Below, in pieces: positions 1 to 7,005 of a DNA stretch of 32,055 bases (positions are counted from its first letter, which is position 1; every line of letters starts with the position of its first letter). Source of the DNA: Oscillospiraceae bacterium (lineage in GTDB: Bacteria; Bacillota; Clostridia; Oscillospirales; Oscillospiraceae); the NCBI GenBank assembly GCA_022792555.1, contig JAAWBF010000023.1, forward strand, positions 1 to 32,055, written 5' to 3'. Under the pieces are notes generated by a model that searched no databases, was not told where the DNA came from, and saw only the letters and a list, made by a program, of their open reading frames with translations. The position numbers and the translations under genes are program-made.

Positions 1-1
1 C

Positions 2-418
2 ACCCGTCAGGAGGCGGCAGCTTTTCTTACCCGTGCGGCCCGGCGGATGGGGATGGACGTGTTTTCCACCACTCCAGCGGATTTTGTGGACAGTGCTCAG
101 ATTGGATCGTGGTTCCAAAATGCAGTCGATTTTGTAACGCAGGCCGGGATCATGGGCAGCGTAGGGAATCAGAGCTTTCACCCCCTAGGAACCTATACAA
201 AGGAGCAGTCCTTTATGACCGTCTATCGTCTGTACCAAGCCGCTATCCCCTCCCAATCCGGCGGATCAGGCGGGGAAACACCGCAGCCAACCCCCACACT
301 CCCCCCAGTAGAGATCCCTGTAGTTCCTCCCGCAGAGACCCCAGCACCTCCTCCAATCGACTTTCCAGCAAATCCGGCAGGGCCCTCCCCTGTCCCTGTA
401 GCAGAGACTACGGTCTGA
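2..418 (+). CDS. SLH-domain surface protein, C-terminal fragment
   Basis: This open frame enters from the left edge, so the N-terminus is missing. The visible part reads like the end of an S-layer homology domain: TRQEAAAFLTRAARRMG, then a DSAQIGSWFQNAVDFV stretch, then a glycine-containing turn (GIMGSV) and a TYTKEQSFMTVYRLY helix, which matches the SLH pattern of a conserved acidic/serine turn followed by a paired helix. SLH domains anchor exported proteins to pyruvylated cell-wall polymers in Gram-positive bacteria. After the domain there is a glycine-serine stretch and about 50 residues of low-complexity proline-rich tail ending at the TGA at 416-418. A terminal SLH unit followed by a Pro-rich linker is odd, since SLH repeats often lie at the extreme end. 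What the missing part does cannot be told. Confidence 0.75.
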   Translation, partial: TRQEAAAFLTRAARRMGMDVFSTTPADFVDSAQIGSWFQNAVDFVTQAGIMGSVGNQSFHPLGTYTKEQSFMTVYRLYQAAIPSQSGGSGGETPQPTPTLPPVEIPVVPPAETPAPPPIDFPANPAGPSPVPVAETTV

Positions 419-425
419 GGTAGGC

Positions 426-455
426 TTTCCACATGATATGCTAGACAGGTGGAAA
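426..455 (+). terminator. Weak inverted repeat after the SLH gene
   Basis: TTTCCAC (426-432) pairs with GTGGAAA (449-455) across a 16-nt loop, 8 nt after the SLH gene stop. The 3' side continues with AATAG rather than a run of T, so it is only a candidate terminator. Confidence 0.3.
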
Positions 456-824
456 ATAGTTTGGATCAGAGCCGCCGCAGCTGGAAACATGTTAGGCAGT
501 TTTGTGCTTCCATTGCGCGGACCATACATAATGGGCCAGGGTGATGTCATAGAATGGGGCAAGGTGCATCACTGGAAGAAAAAGGACAGTCTCAATTGGG
601 ATAAAATCTTGGCGGAGGATAGAACCTAAATGTACCAGCAGAAAGGCGGACAAATTCACAGCTGTATCAGGTTCTGAAAAGTTAGGGTACACAATCCCGC
701 GATTCTTTGCTATAATATTCTGGAGTGTGTCTGACGCCAGAGGTACTGCACCTGCCGCAAAGCACAAACCGGCCTGCGTTCTGTCCACAAAACCTAGGAG
801 TGGAAGAATATCTGCCGGTGAGGG
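456..824. other. Intergenic stretch, no supported gene up to the mntP leader
   Basis: No open frame here has a convincing start, ribosome binding site and recognisable product. The longest minus-strand frame (492-788) has a fairly hydrophobic second half but no ribosome binding site and no family that I recognise. The right end (from about 723) is the transcribed mntP leader. It contains competing short helices: ACCGGC (768-773) with GCCGGT (814-819), TCCAC (784-788) with GTGGA (800-804), and alternatively CTGTCC (781-786) with GGACAG (829-834). Confidence 0.5.
708..716 (+). promoter_or_regulatory. Extended -10 promoter for mntP
   Basis: A perfect extended -10 element, TGC followed by TATAAT (711-716), lies upstream of mntP. 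No good -35 is visible at 17 bp, which is typical of extended -10 promoters. Transcription would begin near 723 and leave a leader of about 125 nt before the preferred mntP start. Confidence 0.6.
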
Positions 825-848
825 ATGCGGACAGTAACGTGGGATGGG

Positions 849-1412
849 ATGTGTGGTACTTTGATAGAATGGCTCTTTCTTGCATTCAGTCTGGCAATGG
901 ATGCCTTTGCGGTGTCGGTCTCCAGCGGGATCTCAGTGCCAGGCTTTGGACGGCGTCAGGCGGTCAGGATGGGGGCCTATTTTGGCCTGTTTCAATTTAT
1001 CATGCCGCTGCTGGGCTGGGTGCTGGGCAGCGGGATCAGCGGCCGGGTCCAGGCGGTGGACCACTGGATCGCCTTTGGCCTATTGGCTGTGATTGGCGGC
1101 CGGATGGTATGGGACGCCGCTGCGGCCCCCTGCCGCCCTGAACAGCCGGTGAAACTCCTGACCCGGCGGCATCTATTGGCTCTGGCGCTTGCCACCAGCA
1201 TGGATGCCCTGGCTGTGGGAATCTCGCTGGCTTTTCTGACGGCGGATATTCTCTCTGCCGCTTTGATCATCGGTGCAGTTGCGTTCCTGCTCTCCGTACT
1301 AGGTGGCCTGGCTGGACGAAGACTGGGCTGCTTGTTTCAGCGCCGGGCCGGCATTGCCGGCGGGCTGGTGCTGATAGGGATAGGGGTCAAAATTTTGGTG
1401 GAACACCTCTAA
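849..1412 (+). CDS. mntP: MntP manganese efflux pump
   Basis: A six-helix membrane protein of the MntP/YebN (DUF204) family, which exports Mn2+ and protects against manganese overload. It has the family's internal duplication: a first half with SLAMDAFAVSVSSG near the N-terminus and a second with ATSMDALAVGISLAF, each carrying the conserved membrane aspartate. The frame is open from an ATG at 825, but homologues begin almost directly at an L-I-E/F-L segment just before the first aspartate motif, so the ATG at 849 (MCGTLIEWLFLAF) is preferred, giving 187 aa. Ribosome binding sites are poor for both, and a TTG at 861 is also possible. The gene is alone on its transcript, with a structured leader upstream and a palindromic element right at its stop codon. 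mntP genes in Bacillota are often controlled by yybP-ykoY manganese riboswitches, but I could not match the conserved GGGGAGUA core here. Confidence 0.88.
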   Translation: MCGTLIEWLFLAFSLAMDAFAVSVSSGISVPGFGRRQAVRMGAYFGLFQFIMPLLGWVLGSGISGRVQAVDHWIAFGLLAVIGGRMVWDAAAAPCRPEQPVKLLTRRHLLALALATSMDALAVGISLAFLTADILSAALIIGAVAFLLSVLGGLAGRRLGCLFQRRAGIAGGLVLIGIGVKILVEHL

Positions 1413-1573
1413 GAGCCTGTTTAAAATCTCTCAAAACACCATTTGGCGGGTCTTTTCCCACCACACTGCGTTAAATTTTCTTGCAATACATAAAGTATTC
1501 CTGCGGAAATTTGCCTTGTCTGGCGGGAAAATCCCTCGCCAACTGGCATTCTTCAAGATATTAAACAGGCTCT
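1412..1573. repeat. 162-bp imperfect palindrome, MITE-like element
   Basis: The element begins AGAGCCTGTTTAA and ends with its reverse complement TTAAACAGGCTCT. The similarity continues inward along most of both arms (TTGGCG, TTTTCCC and AAATTT blocks line up in the two arms), closing on the short loop AATACATAAAGTATT near 1483-1497. The element codes for nothing. A TAA sits directly outside each GAGCC/GGCTC end, and the left TAA is the mntP stop codon, which would fit a 3-bp target duplication. Alternatives are a large bidirectional terminator or a solo transposon-derived palindrome. A non-autonomous inverted-repeat element is my preferred reading. Confidence 0.7.
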
Positions 1574-1608
1574 AAAAGGCAAACAAAGACAGATAGGGAG
1601 AGGAAGCT

Positions 1609-2325
1609 ATGGGTCTTTGGGCGCAGTTTGCGCTGGATATGGACGCTCACCGGGCTGTAACACTGGTGGGGGGCGGTGGAAAGACCAGCATCATGTATGC
1701 CCTGGCCCAGGAGGCCAGAACTGCGGGGCGGACCGTGATTGTCACCACCTCCACCCACATCCTGCCCCACCCCAGACTCCTGCTGACCGGCAATCCGGAC
1801 CCGGAGCATCTGCGGGCCTGTCTGAAAGAGCATGGAATTCTCATGCTGGGGGCCAGGTCCAAGGAGAATAAGCTGTGCGGCGTGGGGGACATCGGCCTGT
1901 GCAAAGAGGCGGCCTCTGTGGTGGTTGTTGAAGGGGATGGGGCGAAGTTCCTGCCCTTAAAGGCCCCGGAGGCCCACGAGCCGGCCATCCCGCCCGCCAC
2001 AGATGCCGTCATCGCGGTGGCGGGGATGGACAGTGTGGGACAACCTATAGAGGCGGTCTGCCACCGGCCCCAGCGGGTCTGTGCGCTGCTGGACAAGCCT
2101 CCTGATGCCCTTGTGACGCGGGAGGATGTGGCCGTCATTCTGTCCAGCCCCCAGGGCGGACGGAAGGGGGTGGCCCCGTATATGGCCTTTCGCTGTGCCC
2201 TCAACAAGGCGGAGTGCAATCCACAGGCGGCCCGATGGATTGCCCAGGCGCTGAAAGACCGGGGGATTCCTGCGGCGATCACATCATTTCGGGAAGAGGA
2301 GCGTGGAGGTTTATGTTGGTTCTAA
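1609..2325 (+). CDS. yqeC: YqeC-type selenium-dependent hydroxylase accessory protein
   Basis: A 238-aa cytoplasmic protein with a P-loop-like N-terminus, VTLVGGGGKTSIMYAL (residues about 17-32), followed by TVIVTTSTHI and VVVVEGDGAKFLPLKAP. These are the signature segments of the YqeC family, defined as putative accessory proteins for selenium-dependent molybdenum hydroxylases (purine or xanthine hydroxylase type). The family has a kinase/NTPase-like fold, but its biochemical step is not known. The start at 1609 follows GGGAGAGGA at good spacing. The next gene, yqeB, starts 13 nt before this one stops, so the two are translationally coupled. That pairing is the usual context for the family and supports the call. 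The selenium enzyme itself and selD are not in the window. Confidence 0.85.
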   Translation: MGLWAQFALDMDAHRAVTLVGGGGKTSIMYALAQEARTAGRTVIVTTSTHILPHPRLLLTGNPDPEHLRACLKEHGILMLGARSKENKLCGVGDIGLCKEAASVVVVEGDGAKFLPLKAPEAHEPAIPPATDAVIAVAGMDSVGQPIEAVCHRPQRVCALLDKPPDALVTREDVAVILSSPQGGRKGVAPYMAFRCALNKAECNPQAARWIAQALKDRGIPAAITSFREEERGGLCWF

Positions 2326-3101
2326 TCAAGGGCGCAGGGGATCTGGCCTCAGGTGTGGCCTGCCGCCTGCACCGGGCGGGCATGGAACTGGTCATGACCG
2401 AGATTGCCCAGCCTACGGCGGTGCGGCGGACAGTGGCCTTCTCCCAGTGTATCTATGACGGCACGACAGAAGTCGAGGGGATCACGGCCCGGCGGGTGGA
2501 CACACCGGAGCAGGTGGTGGAGGCGCTGGCCCGGCGGGAGATCCCCGTTCTGGTGGATCCGGCGGCCGCCATCCGGCAGCGGTTTCCCTTTGACGCAGTG
2601 GTAGACGGCATTTTGGCCAAGTCCAACCTGGGCACCCGCATGACAGACGCCCCCATTGTCCTGGCCATGGGGCCCGGCTTTACGGCGGGGGTGGACTGCC
2701 ACGGCGTCATTGAGACCAAGCGGGGCCACTATCTGGGCCGCCTGATTTTGGAGGGGAGCGCCATTCCCAACACCGGCGTCCCCGGAGACATCGGGGGCTA
2801 TACCACCCAGCGGATCATCCGGGCCGCGGCAGATGGGATCTTCCATCCGGTCTCTCAGATTGGAGATACGGTGTCCGAGGGAGATCTGGTGGCGCGTGTA
2901 GATGAGACGCCGGTCTATGCCCAGATGCCAGGCACCGTCCGGGGGATGCTCCCCGATGGACTGACGGTGACCAAGGGGATGAAGGCGGGAGACATCGACC
3001 CCCGCTGCGCCCATGACCACTGCTTTACCGTCTCGGACAAGGCCAGGGCCATTGGCGGCGGCGTTTTAGAGGGACTGCTGTATTTTTCCTCCCGCAGATA
3101 A
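2313..3101 (+). CDS. yqeB: YqeB/EF2563-type selenium-dependent molybdenum hydroxylase maturation protein
   Basis: A 262-aa protein matching the EF2563/YqeB family of selenium-dependent molybdenum hydroxylase system proteins. The N-terminus LIKGAGDLASGVACRLHRAG is a Rossmann-like loop, followed by MTEIAQPTAVRRTV, a segment typical of the family. The middle has DGILAKSNLGT and VLAMGPGFTAG, and the C-terminus has VDCHGVIETKRGH and IGGGVLEGLL. The family is thought to help build or sulfurate/selenate the Mo centre, but the exact reaction is unknown. The frame is open from 2214, but the ATG at 2313 has GGAGG at 2305-2309 and removes a long overlap, so it is chosen. It overlaps yqeC by 13 nt and is 27 nt from the XdhC-like gene. 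Confidence 0.86.
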   Translation: MLVLIKGAGDLASGVACRLHRAGMELVMTEIAQPTAVRRTVAFSQCIYDGTTEVEGITARRVDTPEQVVEALARREIPVLVDPAAAIRQRFPFDAVVDGILAKSNLGTRMTDAPIVLAMGPGFTAGVDCHGVIETKRGHYLGRLILEGSAIPNTGVPGDIGGYTTQRIIRAAADGIFHPVSQIGDTVSEGDLVARVDETPVYAQMPGTVRGMLPDGLTVTKGMKAGDIDPRCAHDHCFTVSDKARAIGGGVLEGLLYFSSRR

Positions 3102-3128
3102 GCAAAAAAAGAGAAAGTTGAGAACTTC

Positions 3129-3890
3129 ATGGAGCGACTGATATTGTGCGGCGGAGGCCATGTGTCTCTGGAGGTGGCCTATATGGCCGCCCGGCTGGAA
3201 TTTGAGATTATAGTGATTGATGACCGGGAGGAATTTGCCAATCAGGTGCGTTTCCCCATGGCTGCCCAGGTATTATGTATGCCCTTTTTAGAGGCGCTGG
3301 ACCAGCTGGGGGCTGGACCGACCGATTATTTTGTCATCCTTACCCGCGGCCACGCCTACGATGGAAAGTGTCTGGAGCATATCCTTCAAAAAGACTATGC
3401 CTATGTAGGGATGATTGGAAGCCGGGTCAAGGTGGCCGCCGTAATGAAGCAGATGCAGGAGGCGGGGTTCTCCAGGGGCCAGCTGGCTGGGGTGCATACC
3501 CCCATCGGCCTGAGCATTGGCGCCCAGACTCCGGCGGAGATCGCCATCTCCATTTTAGGGGAGATCATCCAGGAGCGGTCCCGGAAGGGGCCGGATGCCG
3601 TACCGCCGCCGGATGTGCCCGGCGTCCTTGTGACCATCACGAAGAAGAGCGGATCGGCGCCGCGGGGTGTTGGGACCTGGATGCACGTCCACCCGGACGG
3701 ACACACCGAGGGCACCATCGGCGGCGGCGCGGTGGAGTACCAGGCCAAGCTGGACGCCGCCGCCCTGTGGAACAGCCAGGAGACCACCGGTCAGAAGTGC
3801 TACGACCTCTCCCATGCCGCCGCTGAACTGGGCATGGTGTGCGGCGGAAAAATTCAGGTTCAATTTGAGGTGAAGCACCGAACTGAATAG
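3129..3890 (+). CDS. XdhC/CoxI-family protein with permuted domains
   Basis: A 253-aa XdhC/CoxI-family chaperone, expected to deliver or insert the mature molybdenum cofactor into a molybdenum hydroxylase. The order of its two domains is the reverse of classical XdhC. The N-terminal half is the Rossmann part, RLILCGGGHVSLEVAYMAAR, then IIVIDDREEFAN and DYAYVGMIGSRVKVAAVMK. The C-terminal part, from about residue 160, is the XdhC_CoxI domain: LVTITKKSGSAPRGVGTWM, then GTIGGGAVE and AAELGMVCGGKIQVQFE, with the conserved cysteine of MVCGG. The start at 3129 is the only early ATG; its ribosome binding site is weak. It closes the yqeC-yqeB cluster, so the substrate is probably a selenium-dependent Mo hydroxylase encoded elsewhere. 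A strong hairpin follows immediately. Confidence 0.85.
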   Translation: MERLILCGGGHVSLEVAYMAARLEFEIIVIDDREEFANQVRFPMAAQVLCMPFLEALDQLGAGPTDYFVILTRGHAYDGKCLEHILQKDYAYVGMIGSRVKVAAVMKQMQEAGFSRGQLAGVHTPIGLSIGAQTPAEIAISILGEIIQERSRKGPDAVPPPDVPGVLVTITKKSGSAPRGVGTWMHVHPDGHTEGTIGGGAVEYQAKLDAAALWNSQETTGQKCYDLSHAAAELGMVCGGKIQVQFEVKHRTE

Positions 3891-3892
3891 AT

Positions 3893-3949
3893 GGTTTTCC
3901 ACTTTTCCACATAGATTTCCACTGGATGTGGAAAAGGTGGAAAACGACC
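3893..3949. repeat. Strong hairpin with paired DnaA-box-like ends
   Basis: GGTTTTCCACTTTTCCACA (3893-3911) is almost perfectly complementary to 3927-3949, with a single bulged G in the right arm and a 15-nt loop. No T-run follows, so it is a poor intrinsic terminator as it stands, though it may still stabilise or end the upstream transcript. The arms contain TTTTCCACA (3903-3911) and TGTGGAAAA (3927-3935), each one base away from a TTATCCACA DnaA box and facing each other. Confidence 0.6.
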
Positions 3950-3969
3950 AGAGGAACAGGAGGCGGTCC

Positions 3970-4704
3970 ATGAGAAAGGTACGTTGTCACCACTGCGGCA
4001 AGGGGTACAACTATGACCAGGACGAGTTCTGTCCCAAGTGCGGCGCATTCAATCCGCCTCCCAAGCCGGGACAGCCAGTTCAGGCGGCCCGGCCTGTTCA
4101 ACCTGCACAGCGCCCCACGCTCAAAGTGTGCAGTACGCCGGAGCTGTCTGCAGGGAACCGCCAGCTCCTGCCCCTGCTGGGCCTGATTTTAGTGGGGGTT
4201 ATCGCCCTCTGGCTGCTGTCATACTTCTCCTCTGTTCTCCCATTCGGGGAGCCGGAGACTGTCCTGCACGCCCTAGAGGAGCCATTCCAGGTGAATGATC
4301 TGACCATAACCATTGATGGAGTAGCTTGGGTACCGCTGGATCCGGAGAGCAGTGTCTACCGGCCTGGATACCGCTGCCTGGCCGTCTCGGTATGGATCAC
4401 CGGCGGGGCGTATCGGGAGGATCTGCATATGGATACGCCGATGCTGGCCCCGCTGGAGGGCGACTCCATCCCGCTGGAGGACGACCCCCTTCTGACCCGA
4501 AAACTGAAGGAGTATGATATCTACAGCGTCAGCCTGTGGGACGCGCTGTGGGAGGATCCTCTCATGGGGGAATTCGTCTTTTTTGTCCCGGAGGAGGCCG
4601 ATGACTTGGGGATGCTGTTGATCGAGGAGTATGCCCCCGGCCTGATGCAGAAGCCCCGCCTGCGCACCACCCATCAGGTGATGATCATCCCGCCGGAGGA
4701 ATAA
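3970..4704 (+). CDS. Zinc-ribbon membrane protein of unknown function
   Basis: A 244-aa protein with an N-terminal zinc ribbon, CHHCG (residues 6-10) and CPKCG (about 21-25), a proline/glutamine-rich linker, one transmembrane helix (LLPLLGLILVGVIALWLLSY, about residues 66-85) and an outside domain of about 150 residues. The outside domain has short beta-like stretches (LTITIDGVAWVP, CLAVSVWITG, LRTTHQVMIIP) reminiscent of DUF4352-like folds, but I do not assign a family. This layout, cytoplasmic zinc ribbon plus one helix plus external domain, is common in Bacillota proteins of unknown role. The start at 3970 is fixed by AGGAGG at 3958-3963; the longer frame from 3928 runs through the preceding hairpin and is rejected. 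Confidence 0.75.
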   Translation: MRKVRCHHCGKGYNYDQDEFCPKCGAFNPPPKPGQPVQAARPVQPAQRPTLKVCSTPELSAGNRQLLPLLGLILVGVIALWLLSYFSSVLPFGEPETVLHALEEPFQVNDLTITIDGVAWVPLDPESSVYRPGYRCLAVSVWITGGAYREDLHMDTPMLAPLEGDSIPLEDDPLLTRKLKEYDIYSVSLWDALWEDPLMGEFVFFVPEEADDLGMLLIEEYAPGLMQKPRLRTTHQVMIIPPEE

Positions 4705-4765
4705 CAGCAGGCCCCTTTGTGTCCGGCGCCGCACATGCTTTGCCGCAAAAATAAAGAAAAGGAAC

Positions 4766-6487
4766 ATGGAAATGACATTTCATGAACTCGGCCTGAACAA
4801 GCCCATCCTGAGGGCGCTGGCCGAACAGGGGTATGAGGCCCCCTCCCCCATTCAGGAACAAGCCATTCCCCCGGCGCTGGAGGGCCGGGATGTGCTGGGA
4901 TGCGCACAGACTGGGACCGGCAAGACCTGTGCCTTTGCCGCCCCCATCCTCCAGCGGCTCTCAGCAGGCCGCCAGCAAAAAGGGCGGGCCATCCGGGCCC
5001 TGATCCTCACCCCCACCAGAGAGCTTGCCCTCCAGATCCACGAGAATTTTACAGCCTATGGCCGGTATCTCCCGCTGCGCGCTACGGTGATTTTCGGCGG
5101 CGTGGGCCAGGGGCCCCAGGTGGATCAGCTCAAGCGGGGGGTCGATATTCTGGTTGCGACACCGGGGCGGCTGTGTGATCTCTACCAGCAAAAGCTGCTG
5201 GACTTCTCCGCCCTGGAGATCTTTGTGCTGGACGAGGCGGATCGGATGCTGGACATGGGCTTTATCCACGATGTGCGAAAAATCCTCCAGTGGCTGCCCG
5301 CCAAAAAACAGACCCTCTTCTTCTCGGCCACCATGCCGCCTGAGGTGACCCATCTGGTGGACACCCTCCTTCAGAACCCCGCGCGGGTGGCGGTGGACCC
5401 GGTCTCCTCCCCGGTGGAGATCATTGATCAGCAGATCTATTTTGTAGACCGGGGGAATAAGAGCAAGCTGTTGGCCAGTCTGATCCGGGAACCGGCGGTG
5501 AAAAATGCCCTGGTCTTTACCCGGACCAAGCACGGGGCCAATAAAGTGGCCGGGGATCTGGTGAAGGCGGGGATCACAGCTGCCGCCATCCACGGCAATA
5601 AGAGCCAGACAGCCCGGCAGCAGGCCCTGTCCGATTTCAAGGTAGGACGGATCAAGGTCCTGGTGGCCACCGACATCGCCGCCCGCGGACTGGACATTGA
5701 AGAGCTGACCCATGTCTTTAATTATAATCTACCAGAGGTGCCTGAGACCTACGTCCACCGGATTGGCCGGACTGGCCGGGCAGGCCGGGGCGGGACCGCG
5801 GTCTCCTTTTGTGACAGCAGTGAAAAGCCCTGCCTGACTGATATTCAGCGGCTGCTGGGCCGCACCATTCCTGTGGTGGAGGATCACCCCTGGCCTATGG
5901 AGCTTTTTGATCCGCCGGCCAGGGACAGCCGGGGCAGACCGGTCAACCCGGAGGACGCAGAGGCCAGATCTGCCGCAAAGGCCCGCCACCGTCAGCGAAC
6001 TGCGGCCGAGAAAACGGCAGCAGAGCCGCACAAGGCCAAACCACAGCAGGAGCCCTCCCCCGTCCCGCAGGAGCGGAAAAGACGGCGGCGCGGACACCGG
6101 AACAGCGCTACCCTAGAGGACGCGCTGACCGCTGCAGCCCCTGCCCAGCCGGAGAAGGCGGCGACAGAGTTCCGCCACCCGGATCCCTTAGCTGGGGATA
6201 CCATTATGGACGCCACTGCCCGTCTGCTGGCTCCCCGTTCCCGCCCTGCGGGAGAAAAGCGAACCAACAGAGACAACAACAGGGGCCGCCAGAAGAAGTC
6301 CACACCCCCAGCGCCTGAGCCCATCCTGGCCCCGAAGCGGGCCAGCGGAGCCCCGGTTCCCACCCAAAAGACAAACCGCTCCCGTCGGAACCAGCGGGGT
6401 ACCCCCCCAGATCTCCGCCGGAGCAGTCAGAAGGACTCCACCGAGCAGCCCAGCTTGATGAAGCCCTATTATATCAGCCACGATTAG
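4766..6487 (+). CDS. DEAD-box RNA helicase with long basic tail
   Basis: A 573-aa ATP-dependent RNA helicase of the RhlE/CsdA type, acting in ribosome assembly or RNA turnover. All core motifs are present: Q motif (FHELGLNKPI and SPIQEQAIP, residues 5-36), motif I AQTGTGKT (47-54), PTREL (83-87), DEAD (156-159), SAT (187-189), ATDIAARGLD (301-310) and HRIGRTGR (331-338). The helicase core ends near residue 380. The remaining 190 residues are low-complexity, rich in Arg, Lys, Ala and Pro, and probably form a disordered RNA-binding tail. The ATG at 4766 follows AAAAGGA; the ATG two codons later is also possible. It is a single gene ending at a strong terminator. Confidence 0.93.
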   Translation: MEMTFHELGLNKPILRALAEQGYEAPSPIQEQAIPPALEGRDVLGCAQTGTGKTCAFAAPILQRLSAGRQQKGRAIRALILTPTRELALQIHENFTAYGRYLPLRATVIFGGVGQGPQVDQLKRGVDILVATPGRLCDLYQQKLLDFSALEIFVLDEADRMLDMGFIHDVRKILQWLPAKKQTLFFSATMPPEVTHLVDTLLQNPARVAVDPVSSPVEIIDQQIYFVDRGNKSKLLASLIREPAVKNALVFTRTKHGANKVAGDLVKAGITAAAIHGNKSQTARQQALSDFKVGRIKVLVATDIAARGLDIEELTHVFNYNLPEVPETYVHRIGRTGRAGRGGTAVSFCDSSEKPCLTDIQRLLGRTIPVVEDHPWPMELFDPPARDSRGRPVNPEDAEARSAAKARHRQRTAAEKTAAEPHKAKPQQEPSPVPQERKRRRRGHRNSATLEDALTAAAPAQPEKAATEFRHPDPLAGDTIMDATARLLAPRSRPAGEKRTNRDNNRGRQKKSTPPAPEPILAPKRASGAPVPTQKTNRSRRNQRGTPPDLRRSSQKDSTEQPSLMKPYYISHD

Positions 6488-6505
6488 AATTATTAATAGT
6501 ACAAT

Positions 6506-6564
6506 CTCCACCCCCTCCGGGGTGGAGACAAGTGAGCGGCGGCCTCTTTTTAGAGGCCGCCGCT
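6506..6564. terminator. Tandem-hairpin bidirectional terminator
   Basis: Two perfect stems lie between convergent genes. CTCCACCCC (6506-6514) pairs with GGGGTGGAG (6519-6527). AGCGGCGGCCTCT (6535-6547) pairs with AGAGGCCGCCGCT (6552-6564) around a TTTT loop. The position between the helicase stop and the stop of the opposite-strand PH gene supports termination in both directions. Confidence 0.8.
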
Positions 6565-6581
6565 GTATTATGAAACAGGCG

Positions 6582-6956
6582 CTAAAGGACCTGTTCCGAA
6601 ATGATCCTGCATAGCTCCGCAACATTCGCTTTTGCATCAAATTCAAATCGGATCTTTCCCAGGCCGCTGAACCAGAGCTCCAGCTCGTTGTCCAGATCAA
6701 AGATGCCGGCGCTTTCAATGGAGAATGCTTGAATCTTGCTGTAGGGAAGGCTGGTAAAGTCCTTCTTTTTTCCAATCACACCTTGAATATTGATGGTGAT
6801 GATCCGCTTTGTGGTAAATAAAATGCCGTCCCGGACCGTCTGAAAGGACTGGATCACATCCTCCCCAGGTACGAGTATGGGCTGAACCAATTTTGCGAAG
6901 GAGTCGTTCTCAACGGGGCTCAACTTCAGGTATTTTGCGTTTTCAAAGTCGATCAT
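6582..6956 (-). CDS. Bacterial PH-domain protein
   Basis: A 124-aa protein matching the bacterial pleckstrin-homology fold (bPH_1/YvbH-like). It opens MIDFENAKYLKLSPVENDSF, then has alternating beta strands (DGILFTTKRIITINIQGV, KKKDFTSLPYSKIQAFSIES, ELELWFSG, KIRFEFDAKANV) and a C-terminal helix, as the family does. The members' ligand is unknown. The frame extends to 6989, but the ATG at 6956 has GGAGG at 6966-6970 on the minus strand at correct spacing, so it is preferred. It lies 49 nt downstream of the GH13 gene on the same strand and may be the last gene of that transcript. Confidence 0.8.
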   Translation of the reverse strand: MIDFENAKYLKLSPVENDSFAKLVQPILVPGEDVIQSFQTVRDGILFTTKRIITINIQGVIGKKKDFTSLPYSKIQAFSIESAGIFDLDNELELWFSGLGKIRFEFDAKANVAELCRIISEQVL

Positions 6957-7005
6957 ACTCTTGTGCCTCCATTTTGCCGTATTTGTCATAGCTGCAAGGG
7001 GGCTG

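Noticed and set aside
492-788. Minus-strand open frame of 98 codons with a hydrophobic second half
   Set aside because: No ribosome binding site or recognisable family, and it overlaps the extended -10 promoter and leader of mntP.
723-848. Known yybP-ykoY manganese riboswitch before mntP
   Set aside because: The conserved GGGGAGUA and CAGCGAG-type segments could not be found by eye, so only a structured leader is claimed.
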